A program made the translations under genes and the position numbers. 64,000 bases of DNA from Monodelphis domestica (lineage: Eukaryota; Chordata; Mammalia; Didelphimorphia; Didelphidae). The stretch lies in assembly GCF_027887165.1 (NCBI RefSeq), contig NC_077235.1:53035895-53099894 (forward strand), read 5' to 3'. Positions 1 through 11,051 of this stretch are shown here, one piece after another (position 1 is the stretch's first letter; each line of letters begins with the position of its first letter). Below the pieces are notes generated by a model. It saw only the letters and a program-made list of their open reading frames with translations, was not told the origin of the DNA and did no database searches.

Positions 1-756
1 ATCCCCATAACCCTCTGCCATAGGCAACCTCTTTTTTACAGATTTTACAGATCAGGAAAGTGAGCCTTAGTCACACAACTGAGATGTCCCAAGGTGGGAT
101 CTGAACCCAACTTTTCCTAACACCAAGCCTAATACTCTGATCACTCTGAACACCTCTTCTGTATCTCAAAAGTCAGGTAAGGGTCAGAGTGGATAGACTG
201 ATAGCCTTGAAGTCAAGAAGGCCTGAGTTTTACTCGAGTCTCATCTCTCTTGGCCTTAATCTCTTCCTCTGTAAAATGGACGATTATAATAAAAGCCTCA
301 ACCTCATAGAGCTGTTTTAAGGATAGAATAAAATAATTTATTACCAGTGCTTTGCAAACCTTAAAATACTCTATTACTGTTAGTGATTATTATTCAACAG
401 CAAAGTTGTTGTTATAAAGATATATATATATATAAAGATGTATAAAGATTGCATATAAAGATAAATTATCACAAAATAGGGCAAAGCTTAATAACAGATT
501 ACCTTTATACCATAAGGTTTTATGCTATCAAAATACGATCCTGTTTACAAAATGATCCTGGCATCCTATCTAGGCAGTGGGTCAAGCTGGGACTCATGCC
601 CATTTTCCAGATGAGGAAGATGAGTCCCAAAAGATTTAAGTGAAGTTACATGTCCAAGGTTACCAATCTGGTAAAGTAGAATTCCCAGGACTATCAGGCA
701 GACCTTGAGACTCCCAAACCTGAACTCTTCACATCACCTCAAAAACAAGAAGGAAG
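1..756. other. Downstream flank with an old MIR-like copy
   Basis: I see no gene here. About 205-360 reads like a MIR/CORE-SINE copy on the plus strand (sequence resembling CCTCTGTAAAATGGA followed by an AT-rich end). A short (TA)n run lies near 420-433. Confidence 0.5.
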
Positions 757-949
757 GGGGCAGCTGGGTGGCTCCATGGATTGAGAGCCAGGCCCAGAGA
801 TGGGAGGTCCTGGGTTTAAATCTGACCTCAGACACTTCCTAGCTATGTGACCCTGGGCAAGTCATTTAACCCCCATTGCCTAGTGTTACTGCTCTTCTGC
901 CTTGAAACCAATACACAGTATTGATCCTATTATGGAAGGTAAGAGTTAA
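757..949 (+). mobile_element. Marsupial tRNA-like SINE with 15-bp target duplication
   Basis: It opens with GGGGCAGCTGGGTGGCTC, contains GACCCTGGGCAAGTCA, and ends in a run of A. The 15-base sequence AAAAACAAGAAGGAA is present at 741-755 and again at 950-964, which marks a retrotransposition target duplication. This is the reference copy for the family named in later entries. Confidence 0.85.
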
Positions 950-1214
950 AAAAACAAGAAGGAAGAAACCTCAAAGGAACACAAGTCTTGAGTCTTTTGA
1001 ATGTATTCTTCAGATCTGCTGATGAGAAAGCAGAAAGGGGTAGATATCTAGTTAATATTACAAGCCCCAAAAGATTTCAACAACACTGGGCCCAAACTGG
1101 GAAGATGAAATTGAACATGGATCAATGCACAGGTTCAAAAACTGTACTTCACCAGTGCAAGATGAAGGAGGCATGACTAGCTAGAAAGAACTCCCTAGGC
1201 TAGAGACTTTAGGG

Positions 1215-1440
1215 CAGTGTTGGCAAAGGTATGGCACACGTGCCCAGTCAGCAGCATGGAGGAGCCAATCCAATCCTCCTCTTCCCAGTGCCTGAAGACA
1301 TTTTTGCATGCCCCGCCCCTCTGTCCAACTCCACAAAGGGAGCACTTCCTCCCTCCACTCTCTGGGGTAATGTGGGGGGCTCACAGGCAGCATGAAGTTG
1401 AAATTTGGGCACACAAACTTGAAAACCTTCACTAACACTG
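1215..1440. mobile_element. hAT-type MITE with perfect 8-bp target duplication
   Basis: The element begins CAGTGTTGGC and ends CACTAACACTG, near-inverted termini of the hAT type. The 8-bp duplication CTTTAGGG flanks it exactly (1207-1214 and 1441-1448). It is too short to encode a transposase. Related copies lie near 38.0, 44.3 and 61.1 kb. Confidence 0.8.
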
Positions 1441-1994
1441 CTTTAGGGCATTACAAGCTCAAAACAAATCAGTGGTATGATAGGGTGATCAAAAGGGCTA
1501 TCATGATCCCAGGCTAGATGGAGAGAAAGAAATGTCCCTATCTCCACTGCTTTGATCAAATAATAAGGAGATGGAATTTGATTCTTGTCATCATATTTTA
1601 GCAAGGATACTGAGAAGCTAGAGGAAATTCAGGGGAAGGTGCCCAAAACAATGAAAGTGTGCCACACTGCACCACATTAGGATTGGTTAAAGGAACTGGT
1701 GGTGGTTTGCCTGGAGAAAACTTCAGGAAAATATAACAACTGTCTTCAAGTATTTGAATGAGGGAATCGACTTGTTCTGCTTAGCATCAGAGTGTAGAAC
1801 AAGGAACAATATGCGAAAATCAAAGGATCAGAGAAGAGGCACATATTGGGTTAAGATCAAAGGAGAAATTCCCTAACAATTAGAGCTGGCTAAAAGGAAA
1901 ATAGATGACCTGAGGAGGTGGTAGATTCCTTCCCCCTCACTAGTTATTTAAGTAAAGGATGAAAGGGCACTTTTCAATATGTTCAGGTCTAAGT

Positions 1995-2200
1995 AAAACT
2001 AGGCAGTCTATTTTTAAATCCTCACCTTCTATCTTAGAATCAATACTGTATATTGGTCCCAAAGCAGAAGAGTGGTAAGGGCTAGGCAATGAGGGTTAAA
2101 TGGCTTGCCCAGCTAGGAAGTGTGTGAATCCAAATTTGAACCCAGGACCTCCCATCTCTGGGCCTGGCTCTCAATCCACTGAGTTACCTAGTTAGCCAAT
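1995..2200 (-). mobile_element. Marsupial SINE, reverse orientation
   Basis: It reads on the minus strand as the same family as 757-949. The plus strand shows the reversed body CCTTCTATCTTAGAATCAAT and later CCAGGACCTCCCATCTCTGG. Confidence 0.75.
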
Positions 2201-2284
2201 AGAAGGCAGTTTGACCCTGTCAAACTCAGAGAATCTGTGAAATAGTCAAATAACAGTAATGTTTCAACTTTCTTACAATAAATC

Positions 2285-3620
2285 AGGCAGTTAGTTAAAC
2301 ATTTATTAAGGATGTACTATGTGTCAGACTATGTACTAAGTACTAGCGATATAAAAAGAGGCAAAAGATGGTCCCTGGCCTTAAGGAGTTCAAAATCTAA
2401 TGGGGGAGACAAACAAACAAATCTGTATAAACAAGCAGGCCTGAGAAAGACTTCCCATAGAATATGGGATTTTAGTTGGCACTTGAAGTAGGCCAGGGAA
2501 ACCAGAAGATGGAGATGAGGAAGAGTATACCAGGCATGAGGGATAGCCAATGAAAATGTCCAGAACAGAGAGATGGACAATCCTGTTCATGTAATGGCCA
2601 GGAAGCCAGTGTCACTGGATCAATGAGTCAGCTATCAAAATGATAGCTCCCACTGTGGGGAGGGGAAGTGTAAGGTGTAAGAAGACTGGAAAAGCAGGGA
2701 AGGCAGGTCATGAAGGGCTTTCGATGTCAAATAGAAGATTTTGTATTTGATCCCAGGGGTGATAGGGAGCCTCTGGAGTTTACTGAGTAGGAAGGTGACA
2801 TGACTAAACCTTCACTTTAGGAAAAATCATTTTGATAGCTGCATGGAGGGTGGGCTAGAGTGGGGAAAGACTTAAGGCGGGCAGACCCACTGGCAGGTTA
2901 TTGTAACAGTCCAGGCTGGAGTTGATGAGAACACGTACCAGGATGGTACCAACACCAGAGGAGCTAAAGGAATCTATGGAGACATTTCAAGGGTATCACC
3001 AAGCTTTGGCAAGAGACTGAATATGGGGAGTGAGAGACAGTAAGAAATCAAGAATGACACCTAGGTTTCAAGCCTCTGGCACCAGAAAGATGGTGGTACC
3101 CTCCATAGTATTAGGGAAGTTTAGAAGGAGGAAGGTTTACAGAGAAAGATGAGTCTAATTTTGGATACGCTGAGTTTAAGATATGCACAGGGCATCTGAA
3201 AGGCAGTTGGAGATAAAAGCCTAGAGGGCAGCAGAGAAATTAGGGCTGGATAAATACATTACAGAATCATCAGCATTGAGATGATGATTAAATCCTTGGG
3301 AGCTAATGAGATGACCATGTGAACTAGTATGGGAGCAGAAGAGAAGAGAGTCTAGGACAGAGCTCCAATTAGTGTGCATGACATGGAGGAAGATATACAC
3401 CAAAGGAGACTGAGAAAGAAGCCGTGAGAGAGGTAGGAGAACCAGGAGACAGTGGTATCCCAAAAATCTAGAGAGAAGAGAGTAAAAAAGACTAGAGACT
3501 GATCAACAGTGTCAAGGGCTGCAGAGAGGTCAAGAGGAAGAGCAGTGAAATGATGCCTTTGGCTTTGGCAGTTAGGAGGTCATTGGTAACATTGGAAAGA
3601 ATAGTTTCAGCAGAATGATG
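2285..3620 (-). mobile_element. CR1/L3-type LINE fragment, 3' part
   Basis: The minus strand encodes a degraded reverse-transcriptase block with SSQGFNHHLNADDSVMYLSS (from about 3.3 kb), resembling the YADD catalytic motif of CR1/L2-clade LINEs with Tyr replaced by Asn. The 3' end near 2285 has the AATAAATG-like tail seen at other copies in the window (31.1, 44.0 and 63.6 kb). Confidence 0.7.
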
Positions 3621-3639
3621 GGGTTAATATTTCTTTTTC

Positions 3640-3838
3640 TTTTTCAAAACCCTTATCGTCTGTCTTAGAATCAATATGAAGTATCAGTTCTAAAGCAGAA
3701 GAGCAGAAAGGGCTTGGTAATAGGAGTTAAGTGTCTTGCCCAGGGTCCCACAGTTAGGAAATGTCTGAGGCCTCATTGGAACCCAGGCCGTCCCATCTCC
3801 AGGTCTGGCTCTCTATCCACTGAACCACCTACTTGCCC
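3640..3838 (-). mobile_element. Marsupial SINE, reverse orientation
   Basis: The reversed body runs from a CCCTTATCGTCTGTCTTAGA-like end to CCACTGAACCACCTACTTGC. It abuts the CR1/L3 fragment. Confidence 0.7.
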
Positions 3839-3849
3839 CTGAAGTTGAC

Positions 3850-4612
3850 GTTTCTTATGCATCTGGGGGATACAGGACTTAGGTTGCTTCACCAGAAGCA
3901 GGGTTGCAAAACCTAGGGCCTGCGCCCCTGGTCCCTGAACGATCTGACCTCTGTGCAGCTCATCTCAGCCAGAGCCTCTGAGGCTTTGATATGGCATCTG
4001 GCCACACCCCTACTGTTACTATTTTGTATGATGGCATGGGGAAGGAAGGTCCAGAGCAGCAATCTCCAACCAGTGATAGGTCTGGAAGCTGCTCACACTA
4101 TTTCTGGCAATTTGTTTACTGTCATCGGCAACAGTGAAGATAACAGGAGCACCAGCAAGTGTTCAAAGAAAGACCTAACTCTGGTGGAATTTTCCTGAAG
4201 CATTCTTCCTTGTGAAACTAAAATATATGAACCAGACTGACACAAATACCAGAGCCTTAGTTTTGTCCTCAGTAAAATGAAAGGATTGGACCAGCTAATC
4301 TCTAAAGTCCCTTCCTGTTCTAGGTTCTCTTATTTTACAATAATTCTACCAATGTCCAAGTGAGGGAGTTATTAACACCAACAGTACCAAGTGGGAAGGA
4401 TTTAATGTGTGAGCAGAAGCAAGGGTAAGTTTCCCTTAGTCTAGAATCCAGGAAAATAGGAACAAAGCTTTAGCATCATGTCCATCACATCCTCAACCTA
4501 AACACAAGGCAGAAGTGAGAAATGAACACGAGGACTAGTGTCTCGGGGCCACTTTTTCCACTGTCATAAATTTTGTTTATTAAATGATAAATTTACAAAT
4601 TAATATGCATGG
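3850..4612. other. Unassigned flank, possible old DNA transposon and MIR-like copy
   Basis: Sequence from about 3,898 (CAGGGTTGCAAAACCTAGGG) vaguely resembles termini of hAT-derived repeats, but no partner end was found. About 4,245-4,335 is MIR-like. An 81-codon frame at 3953-4198 shows no recognisable domain. Confidence 0.3.
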
Positions 4613-4816
4613 GGCAGCTAAGTAACCTTAGTTACTTAGTTACTTAGTTGGATAAAGAACCATGTCTGGAGATGAAAAGTCTTGAGTTCAAATCTGACCT
4701 CAGACATTTCCTAGCTGAGTGACCCTGGACAATTCACTTAACCCCAATTGCCTAGTCCTTACCACTCATGGAGCCAATACATGTCTATTCTAAGACAGAA
4801 GGGAAGGATTGTTTAA
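4613..4816 (+). mobile_element. Marsupial SINE
   Basis: It has the family body, with TCTGACCTCAGACATTTCCT and GACCCTGGACAATTCACTTA. The head carries an extra TTAGTTACTTAG duplication. Confidence 0.7.
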
Positions 4817-5049
4817 AAAAATTAATATGCATTAGATGTAATGGTGGAATCAGAAAGTACTATGCCTTCTCCAAGCAGCATGACAAGACTCACCAACAGA
4901 ATGCTGGAAACTATAATACTTTGCGAGACTGGCTTTTCTTGCCAGCAGAGGTAAGCTCATGTGCTGGGTGTGTGCTGTTCTGGTGACCCTCTAAGTGTTA
5001 GGGTTTTATCTGATAGTTTTACAGAATGGGGCAATAAGAATAACCTCAG

Positions 5050-5225
5050 GGGCAGCTAGATAGCATAGTGTATACAGTGCCAGGCCTGGAGTTTGGAGGA
5101 CCGATGATGAAATCTGACCTCAACTATGTGATCCTGGTTTGTCACTTAACCCTAATTGCCTAGCCCTTACCACTCTTCTGTCTTAGAACTGACAGAAATA
5201 CATAAGGTAAGGGTTTAAAAAAAAG
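5050..5225 (+). mobile_element. Marsupial SINE, degraded
   Basis: It begins GGGGCAGCTAGATAGCATAG and ends in GGTAAGGGTTTAAAAAAAAG. It directly precedes an L1 fragment. Confidence 0.7.
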
Positions 5226-5234
5226 AACCTCCAA

Positions 5235-6545
5235 GAATTTGTAGCTTATACCAAGATTAACTCAGAGTGGGCAAATGGCTTAAATATAAAGAGGGAAACC
5301 ATAAACAAATTAGATGAACATAGAATAGTATATCTGGCAGATTTATGGGAAAGGAAGGAATTTAAGACCATGCAGGAGATAGAAAACACTACAAAATATA
5401 AAATGAATAATTTTGATTATTTTAAATTTAAAAGTTTCTGTACAAATAAAACCAATGCAACCAAAATTAGAAGGGAAGCAACAAATTTGGGAAAATGTAT
5501 AACAAAAACCTCTGACAAAGGCCTCATTTCTCAAATTTATAAGGAGCTCAGTCGATTTTATAAAAAATCAAGCCATTCCTCAATTGACAAATGGTTAAGG
5601 GACATGAATAGGCAGTTTTTAGATAAAGAAAACAAAACTATCAATAAATATAAGAAAAAGTGTTCTAAATCTCTTATCATTTAAAAATGCAAATCAAAAC
5701 AAATCTGAGGTACCACCTCATACCTAGCAGATTGGCCAATATGACAGTAAAGGAAGAAATAAATATTGGAGGGGATGTGGCAAAATCGGGACACTAATGC
5801 ATTACTGGTGGAGTTGTGAATTAATCCGGCCATTCTGGAAGGCAATATGGAACTATGCCCAAAGGGCTTTAAAAGAATGCATACCCTTTGATCCAGTAAT
5901 ACTACTACTAGGTTTGTACCCCAAAGAGATAATACGGAAAAATACTTATAAAAATATTCAGAGCTGCACTCTTTGTAGTGGCAAAAAAATTGGAAAATGG
6001 GGGGGTGGGGTGTCCCTTGACTGGGGAATGGCTGAATAAATTGTGATATATGATGGTGATGGAATACTATTGTGCTGTAAGGAATGATCATCTGGAGGAT
6101 TTCTGTGTGAACTGGGAGAACCTCAATGAACTGATGCAAAGTGAAACAATCAGAACCAGAACATACACAGAAAGTAAAACATTGTGGAACAATCCAATGT
6201 AATGGACTTTGCTACTAGTGGCAACGCAACAAGCCAGGACACTCGTGAAGGACATATGGGAAAGAATGCTATCCACATTGAGAGAAAGAACTATGGGAAT
6301 AGAACCGCAAAAGCAAAACATATGACGTCACTTATCACATGTCTATATGGGTATATGAGTTGGGGTTTAGGCCTTAAAAAAATCACTCTATAGCAAAAAT
6401 GAATAATATGGAAATAGGTATCAAGTGACATTTAAACAACCCAGTGTAATTGCTTGTTGGCTATGGAAGGGAGAGGGAAGACGGGAGGGAAAATGAATCA
6501 CGTAAACATGGAAAAATACTTATAAATAAATAAAAATGAAATGCA
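5235..6545 (+). mobile_element. L1 LINE, 5'-truncated (ORF2 C-terminus and 3' UTR)
   Basis: A 104-codon frame at 5370-5684 matches the distal L1 ORF2 region. It is followed by the typical marsupial L1 tail (GGTACCACCTCATACCTAGC, ATTACTGGTGGAGTTGTGAA) and an A-rich end near 6545. The coding part carries several disruptions. The minus-strand L1 at 17-18 kb shares the same tail. Confidence 0.85.
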
Positions 6546-6689
6546 TATTTAGTTGGGGTAAACAATCAAGATTTTAGTCAAAGTTGAAACTTTGTAGAAG
6601 CTAAAAAAAAGAATTTGTAGTTTGAATTTTTACCTACCCAGTAGGATGTCTTGATGTCTTGTCCTGATGTGGATATCATCTTTGCTGTT

Positions 6690-6955
6690 CTGACACGTTG
6701 TGACTCCATGGACCATAGCACACCAGGTTTTTCTATCCTCCATTATCTCTTGAAGTCCTTCCAAGTTCATATTCATTGTTTCCGGAAGGAGAAACAACAA
6801 ACCATCCAATAGGAGTTTGAGACTCTTAGGGGCCCCCAGTGGAATCCTGCATGCTTTTTTGCTACAGCTGTCAAACTTCAGCTGCTGGACTCCACATGGC
6901 CCCTGTTTACCATAGTTTGCACCCTTGGGAACTAGATGCTTTCATTCATTATGTC
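6690..6955. mobile_element. RTE/BovB-like fragment
   Basis: It contains GACTCCATGGACCATAGCAC and AAGTCCTTCCAAGTTCATAT. This resembles the 3' region of RTE/BovB elements and SINEs that carry RTE tails. A related fragment lies at 10,640-10,755. Confidence 0.45.
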
Positions 6956-6959
6956 AAGT

Positions 6960-7460
6960 GTGAATATGATAGATAACATAATTGCACTTGGCCTTGTATC
7001 CCAGTCTTTGAGATTTCTCAAGTCTGATAGATCAGGGAGCTCCATGGAAGGCACATAACTAGGGGTGCTGCCAGCAATGGGTCCACAAGAACCATATTAT
7101 ACCCAACTGTTATTCCCCCATGATTCTTAGATGTACTGATGAGCTCCTATCCTGGCTTATATCTGATGGCTACCACCTACTGGTGGGTTTCTTTTTTTGA
7201 CCAATTGATCACCACACTCTTATTATAGAATAATCAGAATATAAAAGCAACCCATCTAAAGGGGGGAGCTGGGCTAAGTCCAAGGTAGCTGGAGAGAACA
7301 GAAAGAAGAGGGCAGTTGTCAAGCCTGCCCTGCCTTCCTGAAGATGACAGAAAAGCTCCAATTTCTCAATCATCCACAGTTCTTTTTTTTTAACCAAGAA
7401 TAGTTCAAGAGCAACAAAGCTCATCCCAAGACCACTACACCTAGATGTGGAAGAAGGGAG
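6960..7460. other. Flank with no recognised feature
   Basis: I see no exon, RNA gene or repeat family that I can name here. Confidence 0.4.
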
Positions 7461-7464
7461 AATG

Positions 7465-7640
7465 GGAGTGTGTGGATGAAAGAGAGACAAGAGACAAGAA
7501 AGAGTCAGAGAGAGATAGAGAGAGACAGAGAGACAGAGATAGAAGATAGAAACAGAGAGATGGGAAGAGGGAGACAGAGACAGAGACAGACAGAGACAGA
7601 GAGACAGAGACATAGAGAGAGACAGAGAGAAGGAGAGCAC
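7465..7640. repeat. Imperfect (GAGACA)/(GAGA) simple repeat
   Basis: A purine-biased run of GAGA and GACAGA units. The long open frames in it (for example 181 codons on the minus strand) follow from the repeat and are not genes. Confidence 0.85.
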
Positions 7641-7854
7641 AATAAGAGGAATACAAAGCCCTATTGAAAAAGCCAGTTTCACATGCAGAGGAGAAGATGC
7701 CTCTCTTTCTGATATGGGTTCTGGGGGCCAAGGGCTAAGATGAGGCATCTTCATTTACTGTGGCTTCATCCTGACAATGTTCATCACTCTGGCTCCCTAC
7801 ACACTAACAGATCTCACCCACAGGCACTTGCTTTCCTTTAATTCTTATTTGAAA

Positions 7855-8090
7855 GTGGAACAGTGGGTAGAACGCTTGGCCTAGAGTTCAAATTCACCTC
7901 CAGACACTCAGTGATTGTGTGAACTTGAGCAAGTCAATTAACCTGTCTACCTCAGTTTGCTCAACTGTAAAATGGGGCTCATAATAGCACCTATCTTCCA
8001 AGGATGTTGTGAGGATCAAATGAGATCACATTTGAAAGGCACTTAGCACAGGGCCTGGCACATAGTCAGTAGGTATTCCTGTTTCCTTTC
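7855..8090 (+). mobile_element. MIR/CORE-type SINE
   Basis: It contains CAACTGTAAAATGGGGCTCA, an ATAATAGCACCTATCTTCC block and GAGGATCAAATGAGAT, the hallmark tail of mammalian MIR-like SINEs. Confidence 0.7.
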
Positions 8091-8214
8091 ATTCAAGGCA
8101 CTCCCCTGCATTCTGGTTCAATCCTCTAATTTCACAAGGTCAAAACAAAGGCCCAAAGAGGGGAACTAAAGCCCAGAGAGAAGGAACTTCACCTAAGGTC
8201 AACACACTATGTTG

Positions 8215-8350
8215 CAATGGAAAGAATAAAGAATTTGAAACCAGAAGATATGGGTTTGAGTTCTGCCTCTGCTATTTCCTAGCTATGTGATCTTGGGAAA
8301 GACCCTTTCACTTTATGGGCTCTATTTATAAAATGAAGGGGTTGGATTCA
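8215..8350 (+). mobile_element. MIR-like SINE fragment
   Basis: It contains TTTGAGTTCTGCCTCTGCTA and CTAGCTATGTGATCTTGGG, as in MIR-type copies. Confidence 0.6.
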
Positions 8351-8439
8351 AGGGTTCTTAAGATCCACCCTTAATCTGAATTTTCTCCTAGAGTTCCCTG
8401 CAGCAGCAGGTGTTAAACCTAGGTCTCCCATTTACCAAT

Positions 8440-9410
8440 CCAGCCAGAAAATTAGAAATGGCAGAGACCTTAGAGATTCTCTAGTTCAACTACTTCATTT
8501 TATGATGGGGAAACTGAGATATGACAAAAGGAAGTAACTTATCCAGAGTCAGGGTTTGAACCCAGGCTTTCAGAGTTCAGGTCCAGGACTCACGTCCATG
8601 GCCTCCCAGCCAGCCCCCTTGACACACTGGGCAATCCTCCTCATTTGGAAGACAGCTTGGGCCATCAGAAAGTGCCTTTGCAGAGAGCTCAACAGCAGGG
8701 CTAGCTGTCAGTTAGTCAGGAAACCGTGGCCTCACATCCTTGCTGAAGGGGAAAAATTCACTTCGCCTAATGGATCGAATGCCACAGTGTAAACTGCATA
8801 TGAGTTTAACACGCTGCTATCCAGCCATATGTTCCAGGGATTTACAAGCTGTTGGGACCAAGATCAGCCATCAGGCTAGAAGAGTCCTCTCATCAGGAGT
8901 CCTGGAAACGTCCCAAGCAGCTGCTAGGTGTCTTCAATTTCTGCTTTACATGCACGAAATAGTTCCTGTTTCTTTTTTAAAAATCTATTGACAGGCAGAT
9001 AGAACACAGTAGCTGAGGCCCAGAGATGGTACCTGCCCAAGATCAAGGAGCAAAACTAGGATCTGAACATATCCTCAGAAGATTCAAATTTAAATTCTGG
9101 CACTGCTATTACTACATACCTGCCTCTGTGAAAGACAGAGTGAGGCTGATGAATCTGTACAACCATCCCATTAAAATACAATTTATGCCCAAGTCAAGAT
9201 ATCACCCTTGATGAATCTAGTCCTCTTTAAAAAGGACAGACAATACGATACATGATCTCAGCTCAATTCCTTCTTGTTGAAACTCAGTCAAGTATTTTTA
9301 AAAATACCTACTTGGGTTACAACAGATACCAGAAGAATTACCAAGTTCAGATAAGCCAAGAGACCTGCCTTCATCAATTACAATGTCAGAAGCCTAAAGA
9401 CAGAAGGATG
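8440..9410. other. Flank with an old repeat at its start
   Basis: About 8,440-8,580 resembles the mammalian repeat that reads CCTCATTTTACAGATGAGG-like in better copies. The rest has no recognised gene; short frames at 8556-8991 show no domain. Confidence 0.4.
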
Positions 9411-9414
9411 AGGA

Positions 9415-9606
9415 GGGCAGCTGGGTGTCTCAGTGGATTGAGGCCTAGAGATGGGAGGTCCTAGGTTCAAATCTGGCCTCAGACACTTCCTAGCTGGGTG
9501 ACCCTGGGCAAGTCACTTCACCCCCATTGCCCAGCCCTTACCGCTCTTCTGCCTTGGAACCAATATACACTATTATTCTAAGATGGAAGGTAAAGGTTTA
9601 AAAAAA
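9415..9606 (+). mobile_element. Marsupial SINE
   Basis: A well-preserved family copy beginning GGGCAGCTGGGTGTCTCAGT and ending in GGTAAAGGTTTAAAAAAAAG. Confidence 0.8.
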
Positions 9607-9834
9607 AGTTATATGGATGAAAGGGGACATTGAGTTCAACTTGCTCATTCTACAGTTGAAGAAATTAAAGACCAAAGACGGGAATTGCCTAAGGCCACAT
9701 TGTTCAAATTCGTGTAGGCTTTCTGACTCCCAGGGGATTAAGATACAAACACACAAACAGATTTTGAGCTGAAAAGGGCTTTAGAAAAGTCCTAGAAAAA
9801 CACCGAGGAAAAGCAACTGCTTGACTACAGGGGT

Positions 9835-10045
9835 TGAGGGGATATGATTGAGGAGAGACTCTAAATGAACACTCTAATGCAAATACCAACAACATGGAAA
9901 TGGGTTCGAACCAAGGACACATGTGAAACACAGTGGAATCGTGTGTCGGCTATAGGGGGGTAGAAAAAGAAAATGATCTTTGCTTCCAATGAATAATGTT
10001 TGAAAATGACCAAATAAAATAATGTTTAAAAGGGGAAAAAAAGAA
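9835..10045 (+). mobile_element. L1 3' end fragment
   Basis: It contains AACATGGAAATGGGTTCGAA, a GTGTGTCGGCTATAGGG block and an A-rich tail with AAATAAAATAATG, which resembles an L1 terminal region. Confidence 0.55.
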
Positions 10046-10104
10046 AAGTCCTAGAGGCCAACTCCCTCATTTAAAAAAAAAGAGCCTGAACCCCAGAGAT
10101 ATGG

Positions 10105-10190
10105 AAATCTAATGCCTAGCCCTTACCACTCTTCTGCCTTGGAACCAATACACAATATTGATTCCAAAATGGAAGGTGAGGGTTAAAAAG
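10105..10190 (+). mobile_element. Marsupial SINE, 3' part only
   Basis: It contains GCCTAGCCCTTACCACTCTT and the terminal GGAAGGTGAGGGTTAAAAA; the head is absent. Confidence 0.65.
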
Positions 10191-10639
10191 AAAGAATAGT
10201 AGTTAGAGAGCTGGCTCTATAGTCAGGAAGTTCAAGTTTTGTCTCTGACACATATGGTACAATCCTAGGCAAGTCAGTGTATCTCCCAGTGTACCAGGCA
10301 ACATTCCAAGATCGTTGAAGAGATGTCATTCAGAATTGATAGAGGGAAGACTCCTCATGCAAGAGTTCCCTAAATCAATAAAATCACAGTTCCTATCCCT
10401 ATCGGGAGACAATAAGGTACCAGGGAAGATTTTTGAGCAGGAGTGATACGACTAAATCTAGACATTCATAAAGATTATTCTGGCAGTAGTATGAAGGGTC
10501 AGTTGGAAAGCAGAGACAATGGAATTGGGGAGATCTAATAGGAAGCTATGGCAACAGTCTAGGCAGGTGGCAATGAGAACCCATAAAAAGTCCAACTCCT
10601 TCATTTTCAAAATAAAAGAGACCAAGCCCTAGTGATGTA

Positions 10640-10755
10640 TATACTATTGTTCAGCTGTGTCTGACTGTTCATAACCCCATGGCCCACAGTATGGCAGGCC
10701 TTTCTACCCTTCTGTCTTCCCCTATCTCCCAAAATCTGTCCAAGCTCATGTTCAC
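10640..10755. mobile_element. RTE/MAR1-type fragment
   Basis: It contains TTGTTCAGCTGTGTCTGACT followed by CATAACCCCATGGCCCACAG, as in RTE-tailed SINEs. Confidence 0.5.
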
Positions 10756-10840
10756 GGGGGACAGTGGAAGGGAAATATTAGAGATGTGGGAAAGGGAAAA
10801 ATCCAAGACAAGTTCAAAGTTATTAAAATAGAACAGGTGG

Positions 10841-11041
10841 GGGGCAGCTGGGTAGCTCAGTGGATTGAGAGCCAGGCCTAGAGATGGGAGATCCTGGGTT
10901 CAAATCTGGCCTCAGACACTTCCCAGCTGGGTGACCCTGGGCAAGTCACTTGACCCCCATTGCCTAGCCCTTACCACTCTTCTGCCTTGGAACCAATATA
11001 CAGTACTGACTCCAAGACGGAAGGTAAGGGTTTAAAAAAAA
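10841..11041 (+). mobile_element. Marsupial SINE with 10-bp target duplication
   Basis: A clean copy beginning GGGGCAGCTGGGTAGCTCAG. AGAACAGGTG at 10830-10839 is repeated at 11042-11051, immediately after the A-tail. Confidence 0.85.
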
Positions 11042-11051
11042 AGAACAGGTG

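Noticed and set aside
7209-7754. 181-residue frame at the GAGACA repeat
   Set aside because: The middle is a simple-repeat translation (SLSLSVSL type), and the flanks show no domain.
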